NCBI GenBank assembly: GCA_023079485.1
Contig: CM041092.1
Location: 416,127-480,126, forward strand
Source: Archilochus colubris
Lineage: Eukaryota; Chordata; Aves; Apodiformes; Trochilidae
Reading direction: 5' to 3'
Length of the DNA stretch: 64,000 bases
Positions 1-14,486 of this stretch are shown here, piece after piece (position 1 is the stretch's first letter; every line of letters begins with the position of its first letter). The notes under the pieces were generated by a model. It was not told where the DNA came from, ran no database searches, and saw only the letters and a list, made by a program, of their open reading frames with translations. A program made the position numbers and the translations under genes.

Positions 1-1413
1 CTGAGCCCAGGCAGACACTGGCAGAGGGACCTCAGGGTGCAGAACTCCAGGGTGTGCTTACACCTTCAGCCTGCTGCAGCACAGGAGTTGGGTTTGAGTC
101 TTTGCAGAGCTGAGGGGTGGCACAGGCAGTGCTGACACTGGAGTGTTATAGAACATGTGCCATAGGAGTCAGCTCAAGCAGAGGGAAAGGTTTTCAGTAG
201 AGCAGAATTTGTGGGAGTTTTAAAAATTATTTTATTTCCAGAAAAAGATTAGTATCTGCTTTTTATTAAATTTTATTCATATAAAAAGCAGATCAGGCTC
301 TGTCCCTGGAACTAAAGGATTACTAAGGTAAGCATTCTTCTGCCTAAACCACAATGGCTACAGTAAGAAATGGAAAGCTTCTCTGGAGCATCCTCAGATG
401 TCTTTGTACCACTCTCCTGGGACATAATTGTTTGTCCTGATAATTGTTATTGGATTATTGATGCAGTGGTCTTTTCTAGCTGCCAAAGTAACTGTACATT
501 TAGTTCTGATTTCTGCAGTTTATAGCACATTCTATGCTCTTTTGAGCTTACTAAAATTTTGAGAGTAAAAAAAATAAATTCCATGTTTTGTTGTACTTGA
601 AGCAGTTCTCTTCTCTGTTTTTCTAAAGGCAAGGGAAATTTGAAGGGCAAAGGAATGATGATTCTCTAAATGCAATTGCAATGGCAGCCCCTAGATTAGG
701 ACTAAAGATGACACATCCAAATCTGCCCTATAACTTCACTGGAAGCAGGATTTGGCAGTGGGCTGAGGATGATTAGGAAGTGTGGTGGTTGTGGTGGTAC
801 CATGGGGCTGTAAAATCCTATTTTGGAAAGCTGACCAGCAAAAATAATGCCATAGGTAAAGTTCCAGGATTATCTGTGCTGACCTCCAGCTTCCTCCTTT
901 TAAAGGAGGATGTAAGATTTCTCAAGTTTTCTTGCTGCTTCGAGTAATAACATTGGAAATTATGTTTCTTTTTATGGGAAGGGTTATAGGAAAGAGATCT
1001 TCTGCCATCCACAGATGTCAGAACATTTTTTCTTGGCAAAGAAACTGGCAAGGGAGAGAGAGTAACAGGACTGTATAAAGCATGCTAGAGAAAGTCTGCC
1101 TTATAGAAATGAAATCTTCAAAGTTAGCCAAGTTGTTTAAACCAAACAAACCCCCCCAGAACAAGTAATAAAAAATACAACTCCCCAAGCCCCTCCTTCT
1201 CCAAATAAAAAACCCAAACTAACAAAAAAACAACACATTGAAATGAAGCTGCACTTTTTGCTGTTTTCCAGTGTTTTGATGAACCACCATATTAGGTGTG
1301 CTGTTAGAGATGATGTTAGATGAAAACATCAGACTAATTTTCAAACTGGAATATAACAAATATTTAAAATACATTTTACTGTTCTTTCCATTGATGTATG
1401 TGCTGTCTGGCAG
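1..1413 (+). other. CCDC148: CCDC148 intron (partial, window start)
   Basis: This is non-coding sequence upstream of the first recognisable CCDC148 exon. I found no conserved exon in it on either strand. It contains A/C-rich low-complexity sequence around 1140-1235 and otherwise unremarkable AT-rich intronic DNA. It is assigned to CCDC148 because the exon at 1414 begins inside a codon, so an upstream exon must exist outside or near the window edge. Confidence 0.7.
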
Positions 1414-1531
1414 AGTGAAGTTCAGACAAGCATTACTGGAGAGACGTTTGCTGGAGCAGAAGGAGCTGTCCCTGCAGGCAGCCCGGGAGCAGGAGCAAAG
1501 GGAGAAGTGCCTGGAAGCTCTGCGGCAGCAG
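1414..1531 (+). CDS. CCDC148: CCDC148 coding exon (third from last)
   Basis: The exon is bounded by an acceptor ending in CAG at 1411-1413 and a GTGGTA donor at 1532. The first base completes a codon begun in the upstream exon. The translation after that is a highly charged helix rich in Glu, Gln, Arg and Leu (for example VKFRQALLERRLLEQKELSL, then REQEQREKCLEALRQQ), typical of a long coiled coil. It matches the C-terminal coiled-coil part of vertebrate CCDC148 as I know it. The reading frame continues without a break into the exon at 3026. An ATG-initiated open frame covering 1298-1561 merely reads through both splice sites. Function of CCDC148 is poorly characterised; I infer only a coiled-coil structural role. 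Confidence 0.85.
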
Positions 1532-4764
<3,233 letters not shown>

Positions 4765-4812
4765 AGCACCTCTTGTATCAGGAGTATTTTCTGACCTATA
4801 ATGACAATTTTA

Positions 4813-4818
4813 AATAAA
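4813..4818 (+). terminator. CCDC148: CCDC148 polyadenylation signal
   Basis: A canonical AATAAA lies about 50 bp after the TAG stop, followed by a T/G-rich stretch with TGTGTGATATTT at 4830-4845 that could serve as the downstream element. A very short 3' UTR is implied. Later AATAAA motifs (near 5118) could be alternative sites. Confidence 0.6.
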
Positions 4819-4829
4819 TTTCCCTTAGG

Positions 4830-7800
4830 CTGTGTGATATTTCTCAGTCTGTGCAGTCATTTAAAACAACAATGTGCCTTTCTCATGAGGTGCTACACCC
4901 TGTTATCCCTGTCTTGGTGAAGGTTTTGTAGTTTTGGTGGGTTTTGGCAGTTGGGGTGTAATTTCCAATGTCCCTTTCTACTGGGAGGTATGACACCTGC
5001 AGACAATTCAGCCAGTCTGAGGTATGGTATCCTGAGTAGGAAATCTGTTTTAATTGCCAGCATAAATCCACAATAGCTTTGCAGAATGGTCATTTTTTAT
5101 TCTATGATGTTACATGAATAAATCCCACAGCTTTCATTCCAGGTTTCTTAAGAATTTGATTCTTCTAATTATAAAATCTTCATAATCTTGAATGTTTCCA
5201 TTATTCCTTGATTACAATGAGGATAAACTTAACCTTTGCCTCTGTTTAGAAACCAATTTGCTGTACCATACTTTCTGCAAACCAATCATGCAATTTTGTA
5301 TTGCAGATTAGTCTTTCAGTATAAATTATAAATAACATTTGAGATCTGGGACCTTTACTGTGAAGCTGAAACTCCTGAATATGATTCTATTAAACGAAAA
5401 GGAAATTGATGTAATTTCTTTTTTAGCTGATTATGTTTTCAAGCCTTACATAAGATGAATGTAAAATGTATGTTAAACAAATTACAGTTAGCTGTTTAAC
5501 CAAAAAATCCTAAAGACAATGAGTATCAAAGATCTGAGCCTCTATAGTTGACTACATTGCTAATTGCTGGGAACTTCATTAGTGTCATGTGGTGATGCTT
5601 TATAGGTGTTAGTGGATCACCCACCTGGAGTGGCTCCTGGAGCAGTGATTCCTGCTTGTTGGATCAAGGGAGAGAACAGAGTAACAGTGGCAGAATCCCC
5701 TTGGGTCAGGCTGATCCCAGGGGAGCCTCCAAGCCCTGGGGGGGAGGTTTGCTCTGCCCTGGGTGCCCAAAAGTCAGAAGCAGACAGACTCTAAGAAGGG
5801 ACCCAGAAAGGCAGGGAAAGAGCTGCTGGGACTGGCATCCCAGAGCAAGCAAAGTTTTGGACCAGAAACAACATATTCTGAGTACTGAAGCAAAGTTATT
5901 TTAGCACTACAGAGACTGCCCAAAAGCCGTGGGAGCTGCACGACGTCTGGATTTAGCTTTTACATGTTTGCACTAAAATTACAATTCTGTGTACATTTGG
6001 GCATTTTTTTTTGGCATCTCATTTGGGGCAACTCTTTATTTTTAAAACACCCTTGGCCAGCTTCACAACTGTTGCATGTTCCTGCAGGGGAGACCAGCAC
6101 TGCTTTTTCTTCTCCTTTGGAGACCAGATGGCTGTGAGGCTGCTCCCCAGGAACTGAAGATCCCAGACTTAAAGCAGTGGATTTATTTTATTTCCTGCCT
6201 TTAAAAGCAGATCTAAAAGATAATTTCAGTGGTGAAGAAATATTGTCAGATTATAGTTGTCATCTTTTCTAAATACCAAGACGTTTATGAAAAAAATAAA
6301 TTAAATGAAGCAGACATCTGTTCTTGAAATAAAGGGCACTGTTTTTTGGGCAGTGTCTTGTGATAGTCTTCATGCCTGTTGTTTCTTAGGGAATAATAGA
6401 CTGTCTGCTTGCATTGCTGAGCCTGTGCCAGCTCCCTGCAACCATCAATCAGGGTTTGCTACAGATACGGTGAGGCCAGAATGGGATTTTTAGAGGAATT
6501 GTCATCTAACAGTGGAGCTTAAAAAATGTGCAGGTCTGTGAAATGGGTTTCAGGTTTGTGTTAACTTATGGGCATGTAAGCTTATATACACATTGATGTG
6601 TTTGTGTATAGGAGAACATAAGTGTCTGCTATGCCAGTTCTGAAAACAGAGGGGACTTTGCAGTAATGGTACTTTGAAGAGGAGCTCACATTTGGAGCTC
6701 TGTAAACTACTGACCCCTCTGAAACCCTTAGAGTGTCCAGCTTGAACTATGCAGCAGAAGAACTATTTAACTACATAATCATTAAGCTAAAAGCAAGATA
6801 AGAAGAATGACTTTTTTTTTCCCTGGGAAATTTTTTCTCTATTCTAGTAGAGTTCACAGTCTCCTGCAAAGTTAGTGACCAGCACTGTTTCTGTAAGCTA
6901 CTGCAGAGCAAACCTCACCTAGCAAAGTATGGCTTTAAATTATTGTCACAAAGGACTTAAGAGGCATTGCTGTTACTATGGAATTTTCTTAAGTGGACTT
7001 TGGACTTGGCAGAAGTGAGTGTGGATGGCAGATTGGGTTGCATGTGAAGTGACTGGAGTGATTTTGTTTCGGTTCTGGGAGAATGCTCCAGGCTCTGGAT
7101 TCCTCTCCCATCAGGTTAATATTTCAGCCTGAAAACTGCAGTCTGGAGCGAAAACATCTCCACTAACCAGTCTTGTAAAAGATGGAGTTTGTTTTTTTTA
7201 TGACAGCAAACTGAATGTAGCCCTGGCCAAAGTGCTGGTAAGTTGTTGGAATAGCTCAGGAGCTGATGGGAGGAGGTGGCATGGCATTGAGCAGTGGGGT
7301 AAGGAGGGGGGTACCAAGAGAAACCCCCACGTTTGGGAGGCAAATCAATGTGTAGACCCAGAGTAGAGGAGCCCTGAGGTTCCTGATGCAGCAGGTTTAA
7401 GATGGTGACTGGAGAATGGGTACCTTGGGGATGGTCCTTCAGCATGTCTGTAAGTATCTTTACACCCGTATGTTTCATGCTCTTAATATAATTTCTATCT
7501 TAAGCTCTCCCATGGTTTTTTGTCCCTTAAAATGTTGTTTGCCAGAAGTCTTAAATCCTGTATGTTATTCTGAATGTGTCCAAAATCACTTGGAAATAAG
7601 GTCATTAGTGAACTCTGAGAACCAGAATTCTGATTTTTGGTGGGAAATTCTTCAGATGAAGGTGACCCTCCACACACCCCAGGCACAGTTTGGTCTCTTA
7701 TACTTCTGGAGACACTGAAAGATGATTTTCTGGATTGTTGATGTGTGTTGAAAGGCAGATGAATGTGAAAGATGCCGTCCCTGGTGTTACATGAACTCAG

Positions 7801-8852
7801 GTCAAGGTTATATTGGTGACATGTACTCCCCATCCCTTTCCCTGTGAGGGTCCCTGTGTGCTCCATGTCAAAGCTGCCCCTGCAGTGGGGGCAACAGGGC
7901 CAGTCTTGCACTGTGGGGATCAGCACTCAGGTACACAGCAGCTCTTGGTGCATCTTTAAACACTGTGTGCATGGATGTCCCAATGGCCCTTGTAACAGCA
8001 ATGAGCAGCAATTATGGTCACAAGCCTGGATTAATTTCTGAGTGTTGTTTACTTAGGTCTTGACCTTATGCCAAATGTGAAGGGATGTCCTTCAGAGGGT
8101 CACAGTGGACAGGAGTGATGCCAGCAGGACAGTCCTTGACCACCACTGCTGGAGATGGGAGTGAGGACCATGCTGTTTGGTTACACAGCCTTTATTTCTG
8201 TGCAAATCTTGTCCTTGGCTGTGCTATTTCTGCAGTTCAGGCTGTACTGGAGGTCTGTGGCTGCTGCTGGGCCGTGGTCCCCCACCCCTGGAGTGCACCC
8301 TGACCGAGTGTCTCTGTCCCCAGGGCAGGGCTGTGGGGTGCACCCACTGCCAGAGCCCATCCCCTCAGCTGCCAGTGGTGACCAGGAGCTGCTGGAGCTC
8401 CCGGGATGCCTGGATCCGGTCTGTGGGCACCAGGCAGGTGACAGCAGCTGAGGGGTGGTCTGGGCATTACCCCCCAGAGCAAAGCTCAGGGCAATATGGG
8501 GGGAAGAGGAAGCTCCCCCCGTGCCCCTGGCTGCCTCGGGAGGCTGAGGAGCTGCTGGACCCTTGGGAGCTGCTGCTGGGCAGGGCCCTCCCCTCAGCCC
8601 TTCCCAAAAACCAGAGGGCAGCTCCATCAGCACAGCCAGGACCTGTCCCAAGGTCAGGAGAGGGATGAGGGGGCACTGAGTTTTGTTTTGTCCAACACAT
8701 GCTCGGGCCTTCTAAAACAAACTCATTTTTTTATTGAGCCACAGAATTGGTCTAAGTGTACTTTTCTAGTGGAAATCCTTAGGAATGTGGTTTTGGCCTG
8801 CATCTGCCTGAATCTCACCCTGAACTGGACCCTTGGGCAGGGTGGGAGAACT
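4830..8852. other. Intergenic stretch between CCDC148 and the UPP2 remnant
   Basis: This is about 4 kb without a recognisable gene. The first part is AT-rich. A GC-richer block near 5600-5830 and another at 8180-8680 yield several overlapping open frames on both strands, none with recognisable protein similarity or codon structure. Any 3' UTR of the former UPP2 gene would lie at the right end; on the minus strand an AATAAA sits near 8730 in a T-rich + strand context. Confidence 0.6.
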
Positions 8853-8983
8853 CTCCTTCCAGGCCCACAGCCTGCACAGGGCAGTGAATGCTGTGGACTC
8901 CATCTCAATGTTCCTCACGCCCATGTCCTAAGCTCTTTTCAAGTACTCTTAACTTTTTTTCTCTGGAAAAGGAGCACAGTGCT
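8853..8983 (-). pseudogene. UPP2: UPP2 remnant block 6 (frameshift, TAG, lost C-terminus)
   Basis: After ATGAGACAG the frame reads ALCSFSREKKL, matching 'GALCSFSREKKLDYL' of UPP2. One extra base in the 'DY' codons shifts the frame. In the shifted frame the sequence reads LKRA, then TAG (8928-8930), then DMGVRNIEMESTAFTALCRL, which is the highly conserved 'AGVRNIEMESTVFAAMCGL' uracil/ribose-site segment. After 'AWK' the expected 'AAVVCVTLLDRL' and C-terminal sequence cannot be recognised. The + strand open frame over 8496-9074 overlaps it by chance. Confidence 0.82.
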
Positions 8984-10149
8984 CTGTCTCATCTCCCCTG
9001 ACCTCAGAAGGAAGCAGAGGGGTCAGTGCTGGCCACGCGTGGGCTTGCAGTGGGTGATGCTGAGCTGGGGGTAGTTTCACATGGCAAGTCCAGCAGTGCC
9101 TGCTGGAGCTGACAAAGTTTTCCTTTAAATGCTTAGCTCATGAACCTCAGTGTCTGGAGCCAGTGCCCTATGTCTCTGTATAAAGGAGAAAATTATACAG
9201 GATTTAACATTGGTAAAGAGGATGAGCAAGCCCCAAGGTGTTGGGGCCTCTCCTCACCCCCGTGGCAGCTCGGTGCCCGCAGAGCAGACCTGTGCCTGGT
9301 GCTGCTACTTCAGCCACAGAGTCTGTAAAGCCCGTGATGCAAGCAAACTGTATACCTGGGGTGTGCTAACCTGGGCAGAGTGATGCATTTTATTGCTGTT
9401 CCTACTGTTAATCCTCTTAAATAGCTTTTTGTTTAAATAAAACATGGCCTTGAGCAATACACAGATGGTTGCATTTGCAAGCAGATCCAAAGGTCTATAA
9501 ATAGTCCTCAGATTATTAATTCTTCATTTATTACATTTCATCTACTCTGCAATCAGCATTTAACTTTGCAAAGGAAATGCTTCCAGAGTAACCAAAGTTT
9601 GTTTATGTAAATATCACATGCTTCCTGACATTTTTCTAGTGTTTGGTGGTTTCAGTTGCAATCTTGTTGTAGGAAACAGCTCGGCGCAACCCATCTGCTG
9701 GTCTCACTATGGGATTGTGGACATGGGGCTGTTCCCTTTGCAGGATGCAGCTCCTGGCCTCCTGTTTTTTGGAAGGTGTGTGAGCACACGTGGCTCCTGC
9801 ATGACAGCCAGAGCCCTGGGCACCAGCAGTGTCCCAGGGAGCCATCACTGCTGGGTGGATTTTCCCTCTTGGTCCAACACCAGCTGTAGCACCACTGCCT
9901 TGCAGGTGGCATTACAAAATTTCAGTGCTAGATATACAAGAGACCGACTCACAGAGGAGGTTTGGGTCTGCCCAGGCCTGAAAACAGTATGAAATCAATC
10001 TGAAATGTGTGTTCTGAGGGCACGTCCTGCTCTACCAGCTCTAACGCAGGGGGGGGGTCTGCTCCTGCAGCCCTTCCCAGGCTCTGGTAGGGGGGAGAGC
10101 TTTGCCTACATAAGAATATAAAGACCTGGCATTAAGTGTGGGGGAGGAA

Positions 10150-10363
10150 GGACAGCTAAAGATCACTTCACCTTTCTAGAAGTCAAAGGTGCCCATGAGT
10201 GTGGGAAAGTCCTCCCTGCTGCAGGAGAGTAGTTCCTCTGTGAGGTCCTTGTCCAGCGTGGTGCTCCACACCACAACGTTGTCCAGCACCACCTGCTCAA
10301 ACTGTGGCTTGAAGGAGGAGTCCTCTGCCATGGCTGTGATCACAACAGACACAGCCTTGGTCC
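10150..10363 (-). pseudogene. UPP2: UPP2 remnant block 5 (deletion and TAG)
   Basis: After a TTTTCACAG acceptor the frame reads TKAVSVVITAMAEDSSFKPQ, then FEQVVLDNVVVWSTTLDKDL and TEELLSCSREDFPTLMG, matching UPP2 through the 'FKP.FEQV.LDN' and 'STELDKELSEELF.CS' segments. The conserved 'HTMCTYDFYEG' then appears as TFDF followed by TAG: four codons are gone and the tyrosine codon is a stop (near 10178). Beyond that point the similarity fades and the 3' boundary of this block is uncertain. Confidence 0.85.
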
Positions 10364-10957
10364 CTGTGAAAATGAAGCCTGAGCCAAAGCCAGAGCTCAT
10401 AACACTTGTGACCATCCTGTAAAACTTCAGCATGGCAGGAAAATCTCTACAGGTATGTGTGTGTGGCAGTGGGGTGGCTCTTTTTAGTGAACAAAACAGA
10501 TGTGAGAGAATAAATGAAATTCATGCAGTAGCACAGATGTACAAGCACAATGTACAGAATCAGCACGCGATGAGTGACTGTGGGAATGTGCTGAGTGATG
10601 GTGGCTTAGCTGCTTCTGGCTTAGAGAGACCACCAGATTCCACAGCCACAAGCAGCACCACTGCCCCTACAGGCACTGGGACAGCCAGGAGGATCTCAAA
10701 GCATGAGTGACTCCCAGTCAAGGGTTTCCCATTAGAAAAATGATGCCAAATTATTGGGAACTCAAAGGCTTTGTTCATTATGGAAATATGTGCTCTGCTA
10801 AACCAGGGGCTCAAAGTTTCCTGGGTTTTACCCCAAACAAACTATGTTGTTCGATATCTGGGGACCTGACAAAATGCTGAAGCTCATAATTGCATGACCT
10901 ATTGCTGAGAATTTTTTTCACTAACATTTCTCTGAAGAAAGACCACAGACAGCTTAC

Positions 10958-11066
10958 CTCAGCCTCCAGAAGTGCCAAGGCAGGTACCGGCAACGTCCTG
11001 GCGCTCCGCACGGTGCAGCAGTTTGATCAGCAAAGGGATGGAAATGGAAGGGATGCTCATCCCATG
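10958..11066 (-). pseudogene. UPP2: UPP2 remnant block 4 (in-frame TGA)
   Basis: The block starts in phase 0 after AAGAG and reads HGMSIPSISIPLLIKLLHRA, then ERQDVAGTCLGTSGG followed by TGA (10959-10961) and a good GTAAGC donor. It aligns with the family's 'HGMGIPSISIMLHELIKLLH' and 'RIGTSGGIG' segments. Two codons are lost in the 'MLHE' part. The arginine preceding 'IGTSGG', a conserved phosphate/ribose-site residue, is replaced. The isoleucine codon after SGG has become the stop codon. This is the first nonsense lesion in reading order. Confidence 0.85.
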
Positions 11067-12692
11067 CTCTTGGGAGGAGAGAGAAGAAAAATGCCATTCC
11101 CCATGGTGCTGTGACAGGTGACAGGTATGTGACTGCATCAAGCCCAGAGCTATGCTGTGTCCCCTTCCCTCTGATGAGGCCAACAGCCATTTTTCTGAGG
11201 CAGGAGAATTCATCTCAGGCTCTCTGTAGCCAGTCCAGGTGAAGTGTCTGACCCTCTTCTTCTCCCCTTGAAGTTGTTCAGGCTCTTATCAGCAGACCTG
11301 GTGTTCCTGCCTGGGGACACACATCAGGCAGGATGCAAATGGTGCCTCCACAAAAGCATCCCAATAGCTGAATACTCCAAGGCCTTCCCCTTGTGTTGCC
11401 TGTCCTTACAACCAGTGCTGCTGTCCATCCCTTGCTGTGTCCTGCTTCTACTCTTCTGGCGGTGAATTTCAGTGAGGCTGCTCCAGGTGCCTTTTCACTT
11501 GGCTTTTCGACATCCTTTTTCTCAGCTTTGCCTTTAAAAGCACAAGGTGTTTAGTGGCGTGGGGGTTGTTTTTTCCCACAACAAATGCCTCAGATGTTTT
11601 TTTGCTGCTGTCATCTTCAAAAACCTGAAGGAAGCTCGTGTGGAAGTACAGTTAATTTAACGTATGCAGTCAGTTTCCATGTTGCTTTGTCTCTTTTCCT
11701 TTGGCTGTGAGACTGATGGTCTGTTAGGCTTGTATTGTGTTTTAAATATGAAAACTTTTTTCATTTTGTCATTCTGGAACATCAGCCTGACTTATTTGCC
11801 AGTGCCTAAAAAATTATTCTCATTGTAAATATTCAAAGCAGGAAACCGTGTTCCTGCCTCCGGTATGTTTGAGTTAATTTGTGTTTCTAAGCAACTTGCA
11901 AAAATGTGATGTTGGCATCTGCTCTGCATGAAGCATTTGGAGGGGGTAGGGGGGGGAAGCTGTCTGGGTGCTCTTGTCCCCTCAGAGGGACAAGCCCAGG
12001 GGTCGATGGCTTCTGTGTTAGTGCAAACCTGCTGCACGGCCAAGAGGTCAGCTCTGGCTTTTCCTCCAACTGTGTCACAACTGCTGACACATTGGGGAAT
12101 AGAAAACTCATGGGATTTTTCTCCTCTTGGATCCTGTCGAGTTGTTTCCCTCCAGCTTTCCTGCCAGTCAGGTTTGGTTTGGTTTTGTTAGAGAGAGCAA
12201 ACATGTGCTGTGCTGTGTGAGTGACACCATCTCCTGTGAGTCAGATTTAAGACTAATCTTGTGCCTGAAGAAATGGTGGCAGGAACGTAAGCACCCACCA
12301 GCACAGCCTGCATTTGCTTTTTGCAGTGCCAGAAGTTGTCCTGCTCTTAAAGAATAACTAATAATAAAGCAAGGTTTTTACTTTAGATCACATATCAACG
12401 CAACACTTCCAGCAATATCTCATGGGTCGTGCATGCTGGGAAGTGCTCCTTTCCTCTTGCATTTCCAGGCTGCTGAGCTGAGCAGAACACACATGTTTAT
12501 ATTCAATAGGATGGTTTTTAAACTGAGCATGTTGGGTGCTGAGAAATACCAGTCAAACAGAAGCAGCTTTACCCTGGGCTGTGCTGGCAGCCATGCCTGA
12601 AAAGTGAAGAGAGGGAAGAATCCTGGGGTGGGCCCTGAAGGAATGGGAGGGCAGGGCAGGGTCAGGCAGGGCTGGGGGTGCGGGGTGCCCAC

Positions 12693-12806
12693 ACTGATGG
12701 GGAGCAGGGCCCAGCCCATGGGGTATGGATCCATCCCCACGCAGATGTCTGCCAGGTCCCCCCCATCACCCAGCAGCTCCTTCTGCATGGACTGGGCAAA
12801 CACCCC
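12693..12806 (-). pseudogene. UPP2: UPP2 remnant block 3 (phosphate-loop deletion)
   Basis: The minus-strand block has a CAG acceptor and a GTGGGC donor and is open for 38 codons: GVFAQSMQKELLGDGGDLAD, then ICVGMDPYPMGWALLPIS. Human UPP2 has about 53 codons here. The missing part is the 5' stretch with the GGSPxRM loop, which in uridine phosphorylases contributes to phosphate binding. The next conserved motif, 'ICAGTDRYCMYKTGPVLAIS' in human, is eroded to ICVGMDPYPM plus a two-codon deletion. Similarity is clear ('MQKEL', 'DIC.G.D.Y.M') but enzyme function would be lost. Confidence 0.75.
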
Positions 12807-13759
12807 CTGACACAGACAACATGGGTGTGCAACAGGAATGTGTAGGGACTTCTAAAGCTGCGAGAGGAGCCAAGGCTGAGTTGTAATGTGGCACTGGACA
12901 CCTCTCCCCAGAGAGCTGCCTTGCAGGCAGTCAGGGGACATCAGAGCAACTGAGGGTCTCAAAACCAGGAATTAATGTTGTCACTCCTTCAAGGCTGTGA
13001 CTACCACAGGCCCAGATAGCTGTACAGCTTGCACGTACTTGGGTATCAGTCCCAGGAAATGTAAAATAATTCAGCAAATCTAAGCTGTTAGCATTCCTAC
13101 TGACAGCAAAGCAAAACCAGATGTTGGAGTAGCTTGTCGTTTAATTTATTCTATCAACGGTGCCTACTGCAATTAGCAAGCACTGCTGATGACATGGAGG
13201 TCATACAGTCAGGGAGAAAAAGGACAAATTTTACATATTAGAAGAAAAAATGCTCCCGGAGCATAGGAGGGGGATCAGCATGTAACTGGAAGGGCAGCAC
13301 TGCTGATCCAGCTGCCTGGGGCACAGGAGCTGGCATGTGGCATCGGCTGTGCTGGGCAGCTCTGCCCCTGAGCTCTTCCCCATGACACTGGGAAATGCTC
13401 TGATTTAAAATGGAAGAAAGCAGTCATGACAGGCTGGTTCTGACAGCAGGTTTCAGCTAAAAATACAACCACCTCTTTCCCTTGTCTCCAGTAGATGATG
13501 ATTAGATAGATTGGACAAATGCTTCCTCTGTCTGCCCACTAGTATGGGGACCAATATAAAATCAGGTTTTAGGGAACCACAGGTTTTTAAAAGGATAATT
13601 TTCTAATGGGATTTCTGCCCAGAATAATAAGGATGGACACCCTCCCTTCCAGGACTGCCCAGGGTTGCTGAGTCCCACCAGCAGCACCCTGTTCCCAGCA
13701 GGATGGGAGGGCAGAGCTGTGGGGCTGGGAATGCTGCCTGGCTTTGTCCCTGCTGTTAC

Positions 13760-13877
13760 CTGTATGTCTCCAAACACTGCTGACAGGTTGCGTGTCCTTC
13801 TTCCCAAGTCCAACACATAGAGTATGTCCTCCTTCATCAGGTCCAAGTAGGGGTTTTTAATGTGGACAAACCCACTC
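13760..13877 (-). pseudogene. UPP2: UPP2 remnant block 2 (intact-looking exon)
   Basis: The acceptor is CTGCAG and the donor is GTAACA on the minus strand; the exon is 118 bp (one base plus 39 codons). It reads FVHIKNPYLDLMKEDILYVL, then DLGRRTRNLSAVFGDIQ. This is a strong match to the conserved N-terminal part of UPP2, with 'KNPYLDLM.EDILY.LDLG..T.NL...FGD'. There is no stop and no frameshift, so this block shows the locus was a real UPP2 gene and not a random similarity. Confidence 0.88.
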
Positions 13878-14426
13878 CTGCAGGGAGATGGGGTGAGGAG
13901 GGGTCAGGGGCAGCAGGGACAGGGACAGCCAGCTCTGCCTGGTGCCCGGGATGGCTGCCTGTCTGTCAGAGCACTGCTGTCACACGAGCTGTCCTCCTGC
14001 TCACAACCATCTCTGCTGGTAACCTTCCTGACACCTGTCTCATCGTGTCTGTGTGTTTGGTAAAAAAATGTTTCTCGATATTTATCATCAGGTTTGTCAA
14101 TGGCAGCTTTAGATCTCTCATATAATTCTGCCAGAAATATCTGGAGGGTAATGTACTGTGCTATTTTGCATGTGACAGCTTATGGAGTTCTTAGCAAATC
14201 AGGTTTTTATATTTATATTGTCCAAAGTAACTGCCCAGCAGTACAAGAGCAAATTAAATCCAGGTTTTGCAGACAGCAGGAGGCCAGTTTGCCTTCCCTT
14301 TCCACCTGTATTAATAGATGGAAACCAACCCGGTAGCAATCAGTTTTGCAAATAGGGCTTAAACAAAACCTAGAGAACACTTTTCTTGTCTTACTCAAAC
14401 AAATTCAAGCCCCTCCCGTCACTCAC

Positions 14427-14486
14427 CCGGAGTAACCTGTTGTTTCGGTCTCAGTGGCTCTACCAGAGTCAGCTGAAAGCGATACC
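14427..14486 (-). pseudogene. UPP2: UPP2 remnant block 1 (N-terminal exon candidate)
   Basis: On the minus strand a CCTCTTCTGCAG acceptor is followed by 60 bp and a perfect GTGAGT donor (+ strand 14421-14426). The frame reads VSLSADSGRATETETTGYSG, and two leftover bases join the G that starts the next block. The junction then reads GYSG-SGFVHIKNPY, which aligns with the human UPP2 TYVGKRFVHVKNPY region. Sequence upstream of this in human UPP2 is poorly conserved, so the assignment rests on phase, the donor and the 'Y.G..FVH' junction. No start codon was found. This block is open. Confidence 0.5.

Larger units (their letters stand above)
8853..14486 (-). pseudogene. UPP2: UPP2 (uridine phosphorylase 2) unitary pseudogene
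   Basis: Six blocks in order on the minus strand match consecutive parts of vertebrate UPP2, an enzyme that cleaves uridine to uracil and ribose-1-phosphate using phosphate. The blocks are 14486-14427, 13877-13760, 12806-12693, 11066-10958, 10363-10150 and 8983-8853. Most keep AG/GT boundaries and compatible phases, so introns are retained and retrotransposition is excluded. Lesions visible are: about 15 codons missing from block 3 relative to human; two codons missing plus TGA at 10959-10961 in block 4; a four-codon deletion and TAG in block 5; a +1 shift and TAG (8928-8930) in block 6, whose end is unrecognisable. Position between CCDC148 and ACVR1 in reverse orientation matches the syntenic UPP2 slot. 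An alternative is a shortened transcript still in use. Several independent assembly errors are unlikely. Confidence 0.85.

Noticed and set aside
8496..9074. A 192-residue plus-strand open frame
   Set aside because: It lies antisense to the last UPP2 block, whose minus-strand similarity (VRNIEMEST) explains this DNA; the plus-strand peptide has no recognisable features.
8853..14486. UPP2 as a functional gene or as a processed retrocopy
   Set aside because: Functional gene: several nonsense, frameshift and deletion lesions in conserved motifs. Retrocopy: introns and splice sites are retained and the position is syntenic.
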